A stretch of DNA of 15,857 nt from an uncultured Acetatifactor sp. (GCA_910577185.1 CAJTLR010000047.1:1-15857), one strand, 5' to 3'; shown: positions 1 through 7,870, counted from the stretch's first letter. The notes: generated by a model not told the origin, from the letters alone. Translations and numbers: made by a program.

Positions 1-254
1 TGCCTGTCGGCATGGAATGGGATAAGGACCGTCCTGGCCTCGTTTTCCTTTTTATACTTTTCGGTCTCCAGCCTTGCCTGTTCCCGTGCCCATGCCATTA
101 CATCGTCACGGGTCGGGCCGTGGTCTTTGACCAGGTCGTTAAGGGTTCCGAGCTTACGGACAACAGAGGATGTGCTTACGCCTTTTTCATTGATGAAGCC
201 TTTCGTTATGTAAAATGATTCAGAATTTTTGGATTTTGATGTAGTAACTCTCAT
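1..254 (-). CDS. IS1634-type transposase, N-terminal part (runs off left edge)
   Basis: The reverse strand encodes an open frame starting MRVTTSKSKNSESF at 254 and continuing through the window edge (about 84 codons visible). The sequence resembles the N-terminus of IS1634-family (IS4-like, DDE) transposases of Clostridia, including segments such as GFINEKGVSTSSVVRKLG and the helical KYKKENEAR stretch; the DDE catalytic core would lie outside the window. The start is fixed by GGAGG seven bases before the ATG. A sigma-A-like promoter lies just upstream (274-302), so the leader is very short. The transposase would catalyse cut-and-paste or copy-type movement of its element. Codon and base composition are more AT-rich than the neighbouring genes, as expected for an acquired element. 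The family call rests on recognition of the N-terminus only; whether the gene is intact cannot be judged. Confidence 0.8.
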   Translation of the reverse strand, partial: MRVTTSKSKNSESFYITKGFINEKGVSTSSVVRKLGTLNDLVKDHGPTRDDVMAWAREQARLETEKYKKENEARTVLIPFHADR

Positions 255-273
255 ATGCTACCTCCGTCCTCTT

Positions 274-302
274 ATTATAGTATACATTACCATATATTAC
301 AA
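274..302 (-). promoter_or_regulatory. Promoter of the transposase gene
   Basis: On the minus strand the -35 box TTGTAA (297-302) and the -10 box TATAAT (274-279) are separated by 17 bases. The -10 box is 20 bases before the ATG, so transcription would begin only about a dozen bases upstream of the start codon, inside or just before the ribosome binding site. Confidence 0.65.
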
Positions 303-325
303 TACAATAGAACGAGATATTTGAC

Positions 326-354
326 AAAAAAATACAGGCTTTATGCGGCCTGTA
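326..354 (-). terminator. Element-borne rho-independent terminator upstream of transposase
   Basis: TACAGGC (333-339) pairs with GCCTGTA (348-354) around a short loop, and on the minus strand the stem is followed by seven U residues (326-332). It would stop transcription entering the insertion sequence from the chromosomal side, a common way for an IS to limit its own transposase expression. Confidence 0.65.
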
Positions 355-492
355 GGCATTTTTCTTATTTTGGAACTGTTAAAGACCCGGGTAGAGCTGT
401 CTGAACTATTACAAAATTGTCAAAAAAGATGCAAAAGCCAGATTTGACTTGCATTATATATATAAAAGGTATAAAATAAGAAATTATATTAC

Positions 493-530
493 AAAAAGTT
501 CGTCCTTCATGCAAATAGGACGAACTTTTT
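493..530 (-). terminator. Strong bidirectional rho-independent terminator
   Basis: A perfect 13-bp stem (493-505 with 518-530) encloses a 12-base loop, with A5 on one side and T6 on the other, so U-tracts are present for both directions. It lies 42 bases after the stop codon of the minus-strand isomerase gene and is the likely end of that transcription unit. It also insulates the neighbouring insertion sequence. Confidence 0.9.
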
Positions 531-571
531 TCTTTTGATTGCTCACGGTATTTCCGTTTTTAAGTTTCCCC

Positions 572-1456
572 TCACGGCTGATAAATCCCGGCCAGTCTGC
601 AGCCGGCCTCGTATGCTTTTTTCAGGTATTCATCCTCATTTTTCTCATTGCATACCAGCTCCAGCAAAAGGGGCCCCTCATATGCAGACCCTGCCAGCAT
701 ATCCATCACACAGTTCCAGTCAATATTTCCCTCCCCGGGAATCCGGTGAGAGTCGGCATCCCCGTTGTTGTCGTGAATGTGAACGGCATACAGTCTGTCC
801 TTGTACGCCCCTACGATCTCCGGTGCCTTGTCTTTCCAGATCATATTGGCGTGTCCGGTGTCGTAGCACAATCCCAGAAATTCCGGCGGATATTTGGAAA
901 ACAGTCTGTCCCAGACCTCCAGCATATCTTCCCCGGGCATGTCAAAGAGATTCTCCAGACAGATTTTCACTTTCTTTTCCATGCAGTAAGGCATCAGTTC
1001 ATCCAGAGACCTGCACACACATTCATAAAAATCTTCCTTTGCCTCAGGCTGACTGCGTATTGTGAGATGGGGCACATACAGATGCAGCACAATCTCCCCT
1101 GCACCCAGAATGGCGGCCATATCCACCCGGTTTTTGATTTGTTCTACCCCTGCCTTCCGGTTGTACTCCCAGTTGGAGGTATAATCCTTCCTATAATGTC
1201 CCTCCCTCACATTCACGTCTCTGGAGGAACCTTTGGTAGCGTGCAGTGCTTTGGCCTTCAGCCCAAGTTCATCCATCCACTCCCGGATCTGGCGCATCTC
1301 ATACACCGAATAGACATAGTCCCCTTCCCACTCATGGCACCAGTGAATATGGGTAAACCCTGCCTCCGCAATCCTGCCAAGCATTGCCCTTACCTGCTCC
1401 AGCTGCTTTTTTTCCCCTGCATAATCCGTGTTGACTGCCAGTTCTACTCGATTCAT
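572..1456 (-). CDS. Sugar-phosphate isomerase/epimerase-like TIM-barrel protein
   Basis: This 294-residue cytosolic protein fits the xylose-isomerase-like TIM-barrel family (AP endonuclease 2 superfamily). Likely divalent-metal ligands follow the family pattern: E168 in CLENL, D199 and H202 in CYDTGHAN, H226/H228 in VHIHDN, and E266 near the end of the barrel in LLLELV. The loop HRIPGEGNIDW (about 237-247) is the usual segment before the last strand. The family includes isomerases or epimerases of keto sugars and inositols; the actual substrate cannot be read from sequence. The start has GGAGG nine bases upstream. It lies 219 bases downstream of the AAA+ ATPase gene and ends at the strong terminator at 493-530, so it may be the last gene of that operon or have its own promoter, which I could not find convincingly. 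Confidence 0.88.
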   Translation of the reverse strand: MNRVELAVNTDYAGEKKQLEQVRAMLGRIAEAGFTHIHWCHEWEGDYVYSVYEMRQIREWMDELGLKAKALHATKGSSRDVNVREGHYRKDYTSNWEYNRKAGVEQIKNRVDMAAILGAGEIVLHLYVPHLTIRSQPEAKEDFYECVCRSLDELMPYCMEKKVKICLENLFDMPGEDMLEVWDRLFSKYPPEFLGLCYDTGHANMIWKDKAPEIVGAYKDRLYAVHIHDNNGDADSHRIPGEGNIDWNCVMDMLAGSAYEGPLLLELVCNEKNEDEYLKKAYEAGCRLAGIYQP

Positions 1457-1543
1457 GTTCTCTATCCTCCATTATTTCCCGGCCCGCCTTCCGGCGCACC
1501 GTTTTCCTTCCTAATCTAAATCGCTGCGCGATAGCACTAAAGG

Positions 1544-1635
1544 GTAAAGCCGCTTCGACACACCTATCATGAAAGAAACTTTTATTTCGAAAGGAAACTC
1601 ATAAAAGTTCCTCTCGTGTGCCTTTGCGACTTTAC
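1544..1635. repeat. Long imperfect palindrome (possible repeat element or structured RNA)
   Basis: The outer arms GTAAAG (1544-1549) and CTTTAC (1630-1635) pair, followed by CGC/GCG, CACAC/GTGTG (1559-1563 with 1616-1620) and an inner 9-bp stem AACTTTTAT (1577-1585 with 1601-1609), around a TTTCGAAA centre. Together they can form an elongated hairpin of about 90 bases between the ATPase and isomerase genes. A smaller hairpin, ATCGC-TGC-GCGAT (1520-1532), lies directly beside it. No U-tract follows, so it is not an ordinary terminator. The shape resembles an intergenic repeat (REP or MITE-like) or an RNA processing site; which one is unknown. Confidence 0.5.
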
Positions 1636-1675
1636 TGTCCAGCAAAAATTATTTTTCAATAACACTTGACATTTC

Positions 1676-3226
1676 TTAGCCGGACGATTCCGCAGCGTCC
1701 GGCTCCTCCGCTTCCCTGCTCCAGACTTCCAGCTCCCGCCGCAAATCCCCATGGACATCATAAACCAGCAAATCTTTCTGATATTGAAAATACGATTCGC
1801 TTCCCCACATTTCGATGTACAGCATACTCTCCCTGTTTGCAGTCAGTTCTGTCAGAAACAAGATCAGCTCCTGCCCTTCCCCCCAGGCCTGCCGCAGAAA
1901 ACGGAACACATTTTCCAGCGCACGGCCGGTCTCCTGCGCCTGCTTCTGATGTTTTTTCACCAGCGTGTCAAAAGCCCTCTTAATCTGCCCGAACTGCTTT
2001 TCCGGTTCCGATTCCCCGTCACATTTTTCCCTGTATTCCGACACCAGGGCAAGCACATCCCTATATTCCCTTTTCTGTGCCGCCCCAAGGCTGTTGGCCG
2101 CTTTTTTCTGTTCCCGTTCCAGGAAAATTTCCTCATGGCAGTTATCCAGAAGCCGGTAAAGAACCCTTTCTTCCGTTTTTGCTTCCGCCAGTTTCTTTTT
2201 TGTCCGGCGCAGGATCTTCACCACCCGCTCCAGCACTGCCTTCTGATTGACATCACGGGCAAACATGAGATTCAGTTTCTCCAGGAACAGTCCCAGAAGG
2301 GACACTCTCTCGTCAAATCCGGCTCCTGCCGCCCGGTTCCACAGTTCTTCCGCTTCCTTTCCCCGCAGGATATCTTCCACCTGGTAGGCAGACTGATATT
2401 TTTGGAACAGGTCATAATAAAGTCCGAATCTGCCCGCAATCTCCGTATCCGTCAGATACTGGCCGATCAGCCTTCTGTCCACAGGGAAATTCTTTTTTTC
2501 ATAGACACAGATGGCCCGTGACAAATCTTCCCATCCCCTGGCAGTCACATACTGCGTCCCATCCACGGTGGTCCTTATGGAATAAAACCATTCCGGATTC
2601 AGTTCCAGAAAGGCAATGACAGCCGCATGGATACCGTTCCCATAGGCATAGGATTTCCAGGCTCCGAAATCTTCTTCTATGGTAAAACATTTCAGCCGGT
2701 CCAGCGTGGCCACGTCAAATTCCCTTACGGATTTATTGTACTGGGGAGGGTTTCCCGCCGCAACTATGACCCAGCCCTCCGGAAGGCGCCTGTTTCCAAA
2801 AATTTTATACTGCAGAAACAAAAGCATGGCCGGGGCAAGGGTTTCCGACACACAGTTGATCTCGTCCAGAAACAAAATTCCTTCCCTTTTGCCGGAATGC
2901 TCCATCACTTCATACACGGAGGCAAGAATCTCGCTCATGGTGTAGCCGGATACGGAAACGTTTTTCCCGCCATAACATTTTTCCTCAATAAAAGGCAGCC
3001 CCAGGGCGCTTTGCCTGGTATGGTGCGTCATGGAATAGGAAACCAGCGCAATATTCATTTCCGACGCAATCTGCTCCATGATGGCGGTTTTCCCGATTCC
3101 CGGAGCTCCCACCATAAAGACCGGACGCTGTTTCATATATGGAATATTGTATTCCCCAAACTCATTTTTATCAAGATATATTTCCACCGAACGGGCAATT
3201 TCTTCTTTCGCCTCTCTGATATTCAT
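1676..3226 (-). CDS. MoxR-type AAA+ ATPase
   Basis: This 516-residue protein has a complete N-terminal AAA+ module: Walker A GAPGIGKT (40-47), Walker B ILFLDE (117-122), sensor-1 asparagine in AAGNPP (N159), and a likely arginine finger in DRLKCF (R177). The overall arrangement is that of MoxR-type ATPases. The region after about 290 is helical and charged, without a domain I recognise. MoxR ATPases typically act as chaperones that remodel or insert metal centres into partner proteins together with a VWA-domain protein, and exactly such a partner is encoded 93 bases upstream. No signal peptide or membrane segment is visible, so it should be cytosolic. GGAG eight bases before the ATG supports the start. 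The 93-base gap to the VWA gene contains no terminator, consistent with co-transcription. The client protein is unknown. Confidence 0.9.
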   Translation of the reverse strand: MNIREAKEEIARSVEIYLDKNEFGEYNIPYMKQRPVFMVGAPGIGKTAIMEQIASEMNIALVSYSMTHHTRQSALGLPFIEEKCYGGKNVSVSGYTMSEILASVYEVMEHSGKREGILFLDEINCVSETLAPAMLLFLQYKIFGNRRLPEGWVIVAAGNPPQYNKSVREFDVATLDRLKCFTIEEDFGAWKSYAYGNGIHAAVIAFLELNPEWFYSIRTTVDGTQYVTARGWEDLSRAICVYEKKNFPVDRRLIGQYLTDTEIAGRFGLYYDLFQKYQSAYQVEDILRGKEAEELWNRAAGAGFDERVSLLGLFLEKLNLMFARDVNQKAVLERVVKILRRTKKKLAEAKTEERVLYRLLDNCHEEIFLEREQKKAANSLGAAQKREYRDVLALVSEYREKCDGESEPEKQFGQIKRAFDTLVKKHQKQAQETGRALENVFRFLRQAWGEGQELILFLTELTANRESMLYIEMWGSESYFQYQKDLLVYDVHGDLRRELEVWSREAEEPDAAESSG

Positions 3227-3319
3227 AGCAATGTCTCCGTTCCCATACCGAAATCTGTCTTGTGCCTGTCTGTTCCTGCCGCCTCATCCGGGCCGCAACC
3301 GTTTTGTTTCCATAAGCCA

Positions 3320-4828
3320 TCAATCTGCCGCCTTAAAGTCCGTTTCGTCCAGATATACCTTCATGGCCCAGGAAGGCACTTTCACATCCTCTGCCCTGTC
3401 CAGAAAGACAAAGGCAGTCTTGTATTTTGGCGGCCTGGCGGGAAATTTTCCATATCCGTCGGTAAAATACAGCAGTCCTTCCACCTTTCGCATTGCCCCT
3501 GTTTCCAGTAGCCGGTCCGTATATGCAAAAACCGGGCGGAAATCCGTTCCCCCGAATCCCTTCAATGTCATATGGGCAATATATTCCTCCATATCCCCCG
3601 GGGATTCCAGCTTTACATCCTCCTGTACATAAGCATCACACTGCAGGATGTGAATATTTACTTTTGCGGCAAAGCTTTCTGTCTGCTGCAGAATGTCATA
3701 GGTTTTTGACAAAAAACGCCGGACAGTCTCTCCCTGGCAGGAGCCGGACGTATCGATGGCAATGACGAAATCCCGTACCAGATATTTCTCCCTGTATTCC
3801 AAAGGTTCCAGCAGCGCCAGCTTCCCGAACAGCTTCAGCCCATAAGTATAAAACACATAGTCAAATTCCTGGTCCGGCTGCATCTGCTCTTCCAGGCTTC
3901 CCGCAAATTTCATGAGAAACTCCGTGTAATCATGCTTTTGTCTCATGAGCATTCCCAGATTCTGAATCAGGTTTCCGGCGGCTTCTCCCCTTTCGCGGGA
4001 GACAGAAGCCCTGCTCTCCAGCAGAACCTTACCTGCCGCATCCTGCCACATGCGCTGCATTTCCTCCCTGCGCCCTCCGCTTTTCCTTCTGTCCTCTGCC
4101 CTGCCCCCGGAAAGCCGCCTGGTATTTTCCTCTCTGCCGGTCTGTCCTCCAAAATCCCCTGCTCTCCCCCCTGTCCCGGGCCGCGCCTCCGGCTCCCCGG
4201 CACCTCCTTCTCCATACCACAGCCTATGGTCGTCCCTTTGAAAAAGCGCGCACAGCCCCGAAAAATCCACTCCGCATATGTTTCCGCCGGATGCGGCGTT
4301 TCTTTCCAGATATGTATAGATTCTCTGCACGGACATAATCTTCACCTCTGCCTTCAGACTGCCAATCACTTCACTGCGGCGAATACGCCCCCATCTGCCG
4401 TGTACATCCTGCCATTTCTTCCCCGGTCCCCTTTCCACCGCCGGATTTTCCCCGGGTCCGCCTTCTCCATCCTCCCCGGCAAATTCTTCCAGGGTACAGG
4501 CCACGGCGATATCCGCCGCCAGGTTCCAGTATTCCGGCTGCTCCCCCCGGAATAAAAAAGGATGCCGGTACAGACAATGGATCAGAGTGTGCAGATAGTC
4601 CAGGGCCAGAAGCCCCTGCCCCTCCGCATACCGGTTCAGCACATATTTATAATCGTAATACAGATATTCCCCCTCACTTCCAAAGGAAATCTCCTCACAT
4701 TCCCGAAAAACCAGCCGGAACAGCGCCATCTCCAGATAACGGTACCGAAAGAAAAGCCTGTTCCGGCAGGACTCCAGCACCCGGATGGCAAGCCGGCTCC
4801 CCTGCCCTTCTTCCCTCTCTCTGCTCAT
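3320..4828 (-). CDS. VWA-like / DUF2201-type metallopeptidase-like protein
   Basis: Two domains are visible. The N-terminal part resembles the putative metallopeptidase domain found with DUF2201, with HTLIHCLYRH (H80, H84, H89) and WNLAADIAVA (D106) placed as metal ligands, but the glutamate of a classical HExxH is a threonine here. After a Gly/Arg/Glu-rich low-complexity linker (about 206-255) comes a VWA-like domain with a MIDAS motif DTSGS (359-363), GGTDFRP and YFTDG. VWA domains bind Mg2+ and mediate protein contacts; paired with the MoxR ATPase downstream it probably forms an ATPase-adaptor complex. The frame is open back to a GTG at 4873, but that codon has no ribosome binding site, whereas the ATG at 4828 has AAGGGG six bases upstream, giving 502 residues. 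The upstream LRR gene ends 51 bases before this start. Confidence 0.85.
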   Translation of the reverse strand: MSREREEGQGSRLAIRVLESCRNRLFFRYRYLEMALFRLVFRECEEISFGSEGEYLYYDYKYVLNRYAEGQGLLALDYLHTLIHCLYRHPFLFRGEQPEYWNLAADIAVACTLEEFAGEDGEGGPGENPAVERGPGKKWQDVHGRWGRIRRSEVIGSLKAEVKIMSVQRIYTYLERNAASGGNICGVDFSGLCALFQRDDHRLWYGEGGAGEPEARPGTGGRAGDFGGQTGREENTRRLSGGRAEDRRKSGGRREEMQRMWQDAAGKVLLESRASVSRERGEAAGNLIQNLGMLMRQKHDYTEFLMKFAGSLEEQMQPDQEFDYVFYTYGLKLFGKLALLEPLEYREKYLVRDFVIAIDTSGSCQGETVRRFLSKTYDILQQTESFAAKVNIHILQCDAYVQEDVKLESPGDMEEYIAHMTLKGFGGTDFRPVFAYTDRLLETGAMRKVEGLLYFTDGYGKFPARPPKYKTAFVFLDRAEDVKVPSWAMKVYLDETDFKAAD

Positions 4829-4879
4829 GCCATTCCCCTTCCTTTGTTCCGATGCCTGCATGTCTGATTTCACGCTCTG

Positions 4880-6751
4880 CTATAGGGCAAAACGCCTTTG
4901 GCCCCGGGCACCGTTCCCTTTCCGGTACTTCAGAATATAGGCCGAACATATGGTCATATTTTTCTGATTTGTGATTTTCAGAAGCTTTTCAAGGGCCGCG
5001 TCCGAAAGATATCCCTCCTGCAGAAATGCCAGAAATGCTTCTTCCTTTCCCGTCTCCACCAGATTTGAGGCAATTTTCATGGCCGAATGCCTCATATAGG
5101 TCACATATGCGGAGTCCTCCTGTCCTTTCGTCCGCAAAATCCCCATAACGGCCAGTTCCAGGCGCTCTTCCGGATCCAGCACCTGGTCAAAGCACGCGTC
5201 GTACTCCGTGTAATCAATTTCCTCCCCGTTCCAGGCCATATCCAGATGGTATGCGGCATTGCGCTTCACGCTTCCGGGAATCAGAAAATCCTCCGTCCGG
5301 TCTCCCCTTTTCCGATACGCCCTCACCATACAGCGCGTCCATTCCACATTCCCGCTTTTGTCCGCAAGTCCCGGAGGCACTGCGTTTACCGCGGCCACCA
5401 GTCCCTTTGCCGTCCCCTGGCAGGCGTCCAGTTTTTCCGCATAAAGCAGCGCGCCCTTTCCCATTCTCTCCAGGGAAGAAGGCAGACTGACTGTTCTCAG
5501 TCCTTCCGCAGCCAGGGCATACTCTCCCATCTGCCTCAGTTTCCCGTTCAGGCTCACCTTTTTTAAACCGCTGCGGCAAAAGGCATAGCTTCCCAGATAT
5601 TGCAGTTTCGGCGGCAGGGCCACTTCCTTCAGCGCCGTGCATTCCTCAAATACCCCGCCTTTCTGGTATGCGCCGGCATCCGGAATTTCCCTGATATGAT
5701 GTGAAAACCGCACCTGCCCCAGCATCCGGCACCGGAAAAATGCACTCATCCCTATGGAAGTGACACTGTCCGGCATGACGATCTCCTCCAGAAAAGCCTG
5801 CCCCATAAAAGCCCCCCTGGCGATCTTTTTCACGCCCTCCGGAATCGCATAACGTCTCTCCTGCCTCCCCTGGGGGTAATACTCCAGACATTTCCCATCC
5901 TTTGAAAAAACCACGCCCTCCCGGGAACAAAATTTCTGATGCTGCCCTGCAATATGGAATCCCCGCAGTCCCTGCACCTGACGGAACAAACCAAAATTGA
6001 CGCCGGCCCGGGGGGCATACAGTGTCAGTTCCCGGCAGATGCCGTATCTTTTTCCACCCCACAGATCTTCCATATTCTTTTGGGAGGGCATCACCGGTGT
6101 GATCAGATGCTCCGGCACCGCCCCGGAAAAAGCCCTTTCATGAAATCTTCTGGCATTCTCCGGAATTCGCAGTTCCTTCACGGAATGCATCAGACGGAAA
6201 AACAGATTGCCGATCATGCAGTAATCTTTCTGGCCGTTCATCCATGTGCATCCCTCAAATGCGCCTTCCTCCACGGATACATCCGGATTTTCAAATAGGA
6301 TTTCCCCGCACACGGCATTCCGGAAGGCAGTCCCTGTGATCTTTCTCACCCCGGCAGGCACCACTGCCCTGTGCTGGTTTCCCGCCGCAAGACTGTACAA
6401 AAGCTTTCTGCCATCCGCGGAATACAGCATTTTTCCGTCTGTGGAAAACCTCTGGTGCCCGGCTTCCACTTCCAGCTTTTCCAGATCCGGAAACAGTTTG
6501 TTTTCAACAAAAATTTCCTCCAGCCCGGCCGGAATATACAAAGACTTTACCCCCGCGCAGGCCTCCTTCCTCCTCATACGCCATCTTGTGACGGGCTTCC
6601 CCTCATAAGATCCCGGCAGTACCAGCGCGGTACCACCGGCAGCAATTCCCGTGATTTCATACCTATTCCCGCTTCCGTACCAGCGGGACACCTCTTCCAG
6701 CCGGAAAAGGCTTCCCCGGTACTCCCATAAAATTTCTTTCTCCCCTTCCAT
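4880..6751 (-). CDS. BspA-type leucine-rich repeat protein, cytosolic
   Basis: This 623-residue protein carries degenerate BspA-type (LRR_5) repeats, recognisable as IPxGVKKIxxGAF and MPDSVTSIGMSAF units, mainly around 67-165 and 260-455. Two interspersed DGK-LLYS / SKDGKCLEYYP hairpins are typical of this repeat class. About 505-610 is predicted to be mostly helical and contains no LRR. There is no signal peptide, sortase motif or membrane segment, unlike secreted BspA adhesins, so it should work inside the cell, probably as a protein-recognition scaffold. GGAGGGG six bases before the ATG supports the start. It is the first gene after the promoter at 6831-6859 and is followed closely by the VWA/metallopeptidase and MoxR ATPase genes, which suggests it supplies substrate recognition or scaffolding for that pair. 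Confidence 0.85.
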   Translation of the reverse strand: MEGEKEILWEYRGSLFRLEEVSRWYGSGNRYEITGIAAGGTALVLPGSYEGKPVTRWRMRRKEACAGVKSLYIPAGLEEIFVENKLFPDLEKLEVEAGHQRFSTDGKMLYSADGRKLLYSLAAGNQHRAVVPAGVRKITGTAFRNAVCGEILFENPDVSVEEGAFEGCTWMNGQKDYCMIGNLFFRLMHSVKELRIPENARRFHERAFSGAVPEHLITPVMPSQKNMEDLWGGKRYGICRELTLYAPRAGVNFGLFRQVQGLRGFHIAGQHQKFCSREGVVFSKDGKCLEYYPQGRQERRYAIPEGVKKIARGAFMGQAFLEEIVMPDSVTSIGMSAFFRCRMLGQVRFSHHIREIPDAGAYQKGGVFEECTALKEVALPPKLQYLGSYAFCRSGLKKVSLNGKLRQMGEYALAAEGLRTVSLPSSLERMGKGALLYAEKLDACQGTAKGLVAAVNAVPPGLADKSGNVEWTRCMVRAYRKRGDRTEDFLIPGSVKRNAAYHLDMAWNGEEIDYTEYDACFDQVLDPEERLELAVMGILRTKGQEDSAYVTYMRHSAMKIASNLVETGKEEAFLAFLQEGYLSDAALEKLLKITNQKNMTICSAYILKYRKGNGARGQRRFAL

Positions 6752-6805
6752 AATTCCCCTCCGACAGTTACACGGCCCACAGCCCGGAAACAGATTTTGC
6801 GAATG

Positions 6806-6828
6806 TCGTATTTACATTTCGTATTTAC
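6806..6828. repeat. Tandem 10-bp direct repeat downstream of -10 (putative operator)
   Basis: TCGTATTTAC occurs exactly at 6806-6815 and 6819-6828, with a partial third copy (CGTATTTTA, 6828-6836) running into the -10 box. The flanks also form an inverted pair (CGAATGT and ACATTTCG). Placement immediately downstream of the -10 of the LRR operon is that expected of a repressor site. No regulator can be assigned. Confidence 0.5.
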
Positions 6829-6830
6829 GT

Positions 6831-6859
6831 ATTTTATAGTAAAAAAAAGGATTTGTCAA
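6831..6859 (-). promoter_or_regulatory. Sigma-A promoter of the LRR-VWA-ATPase operon
   Basis: On the minus strand a perfect -35 TTGACA (6854-6859) and -10 TAAAAT (6831-6836) are separated by 17 bases. It lies 80 bases upstream of the LRR gene and immediately after the terminator of the preceding operon, which makes it the natural start of a new transcription unit. Confidence 0.85.
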
Positions 6860-6900
6860 GCCAAATCTAAATAATTTTTTCCTTATGCACCCGTGTGCAC

Positions 6901-6939
6901 AAAAAACGCAGTGAAGCCCTCACCGGCGCTCCGCTGCGT
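6901..6939 (-). terminator. Rho-independent terminator of the mraY-like operon
   Basis: On the minus strand ACGCAG pairs with CTGCGT (6934-6939 with 6906-6911), the GC-rich interior may pair further, and a run of six U residues follows (6901-6906). It is placed about 70 bases after the glycosyltransferase stop codon and before the next promoter. The remainder of 6752-7007 holds that promoter, the repeats and a small GTGCAC/GTGCA hairpin near 6886-6900. Confidence 0.75.
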
Positions 6940-7007
6940 ACTCACTTTCCCTCTCCTGCAACCTCTGTGTCCCCTGTAAACCTTCCTTTTTCATAAACTG
7001 TCACAAA

Positions 7008-7850
7008 TCACGTTTTCTTTTTCTGTGCTTTTGCATAGCAAAGCTGTTTCAGCCCATGATACAGCCCGGAGAATATCCTGCTTTCCGCAAGTCTCCTTCG
7101 CAAGGGCGCCAGCGTGCCAAGCATCACCGCCCGGTACTTCAGGAGTTCCCCCCTGTCCATATAGAAGGATGTGATCTGTCTGTGCTCCTGTCTGTCCCTT
7201 GCCCGGTTTTCCCGGCTCTCCGAATACCCTCCTCCTTCGTAGACAGCCACCGGAAATTCCATATGGCGTATTTTTGCCTCCCCACGGTAAAAGCACCAGA
7301 GAAAATGATCGTAATCTGCCCTGATTTTATACTGTAAATCGTATGGTTTCCTCCTGCACAGTTCCGCGCTGTAAAAGCAGGACTGGTGACAGGGAATATT
7401 GCGGTAGCAGGTAAAGCCGCTGATGACAGGCGCGGAAGCGATGACCACCTGGTTCCGGGCGCTGTAAGTGTCCCCGTAGAGCACCAGCCGCTTCATGTCC
7501 GTCCCCTTTTTTGCCTCCTCTTCCAGCACCTTACCCGTCCGCTCCAGTACATTTTCATCGGGAAACACATCCCCGCAGTTTAAAAAAATCAGAAAATCCC
7601 CTTCCGCATGGGAAACTGCCTGGTTCATGGCATCATAGATTCCCGCATCTTTTTCCACAAAAACCCGTACCTGTTCCCCGCCGGGTTCCATACCATGCTC
7701 TTCCCGCCATTTTTCCAGAGCCCCGTCGCTGCTGCCGCCATCTTTCAGAATCACCTCAAAGTCCCGGCAGCTCTGGCCCAGCACACTCTCCAGTGTGGCA
7801 TTTAATTTCTCACCCGGATTCAGACAGACCGTAATGACCGAAAATTTCAT
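7008..7850 (-). CDS. Family 2 glycosyltransferase
   Basis: This 280-residue protein has the GT-A fold signatures of family 2: the N-terminal strand MKFSVITVCLN, DGGSSD (37-42) for nucleotide-sugar binding, the DAGIYDAMN segment (69-76), and NCGD (91-94) in place of the metal-binding DxD. It transfers a sugar from a nucleotide donor, probably to a lipid-linked or surface glycan. No membrane segment is evident. The frame is open 27 codons further upstream, but those codons overlap the preceding gene, and the ATG at 7850 has GGGAGG just upstream and begins exactly at the conserved first strand. It is the last gene of the operon containing the MraY-like transferase and ends before the terminator at 6901-6939, which suggests a role in envelope polysaccharide or cell-wall glycan assembly. 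The sugar and acceptor are unknown. Confidence 0.9.
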   Translation of the reverse strand: MKFSVITVCLNPGEKLNATLESVLGQSCRDFEVILKDGGSSDGALEKWREEHGMEPGGEQVRVFVEKDAGIYDAMNQAVSHAEGDFLIFLNCGDVFPDENVLERTGKVLEEEAKKGTDMKRLVLYGDTYSARNQVVIASAPVISGFTCYRNIPCHQSCFYSAELCRRKPYDLQYKIRADYDHFLWCFYRGEAKIRHMEFPVAVYEGGGYSESRENRARDRQEHRQITSFYMDRGELLKYRAVMLGTLAPLRRRLAESRIFSGLYHGLKQLCYAKAQKKKT

Positions 7851-7870
7851 ATTCCTCCCAATATCAGAAA

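Larger units (their letters stand above)
1..400 (-). mobile_element. 5' end of an IS1634-like insertion sequence (boundary approximate)
   Basis: The transposase gene, its promoter and an upstream terminator hairpin (326-354) form the left half of an insertion sequence in minus orientation. The element end must lie between the IS promoter at 302 and the chromosomal terminator that starts at 493. I could not identify the terminal inverted repeat because the other end is outside the window, so 400 is only an estimate. The rest of 255-571 holds AT-rich sequence and the two terminators, with no other gene. Confidence 0.5.

Noticed and set aside
539..1519. 326-codon plus-strand open frame opposite the isomerase gene
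   Set aside because: The minus strand carries a clear TIM-barrel protein with catalytic motifs; the plus frame shows no family features and starts beside a terminator.
1636..1675. AT-rich inverted repeat AAAAATTATTTTT as a terminator of the ATPase gene
   Set aside because: The stem is only A-T pairs with no GC core, too weak for rho-independent termination.
4829..4873. GTG start for the VWA/metallopeptidase gene
   Set aside because: No ribosome binding site precedes it, while the ATG at 4828 has a good one; the extra 15 residues are not conserved-looking.
6920..7000. 24-codon minus-strand open frame after the glycosyltransferase
   Set aside because: It has no ribosome binding site, and its end runs into the terminator stem.
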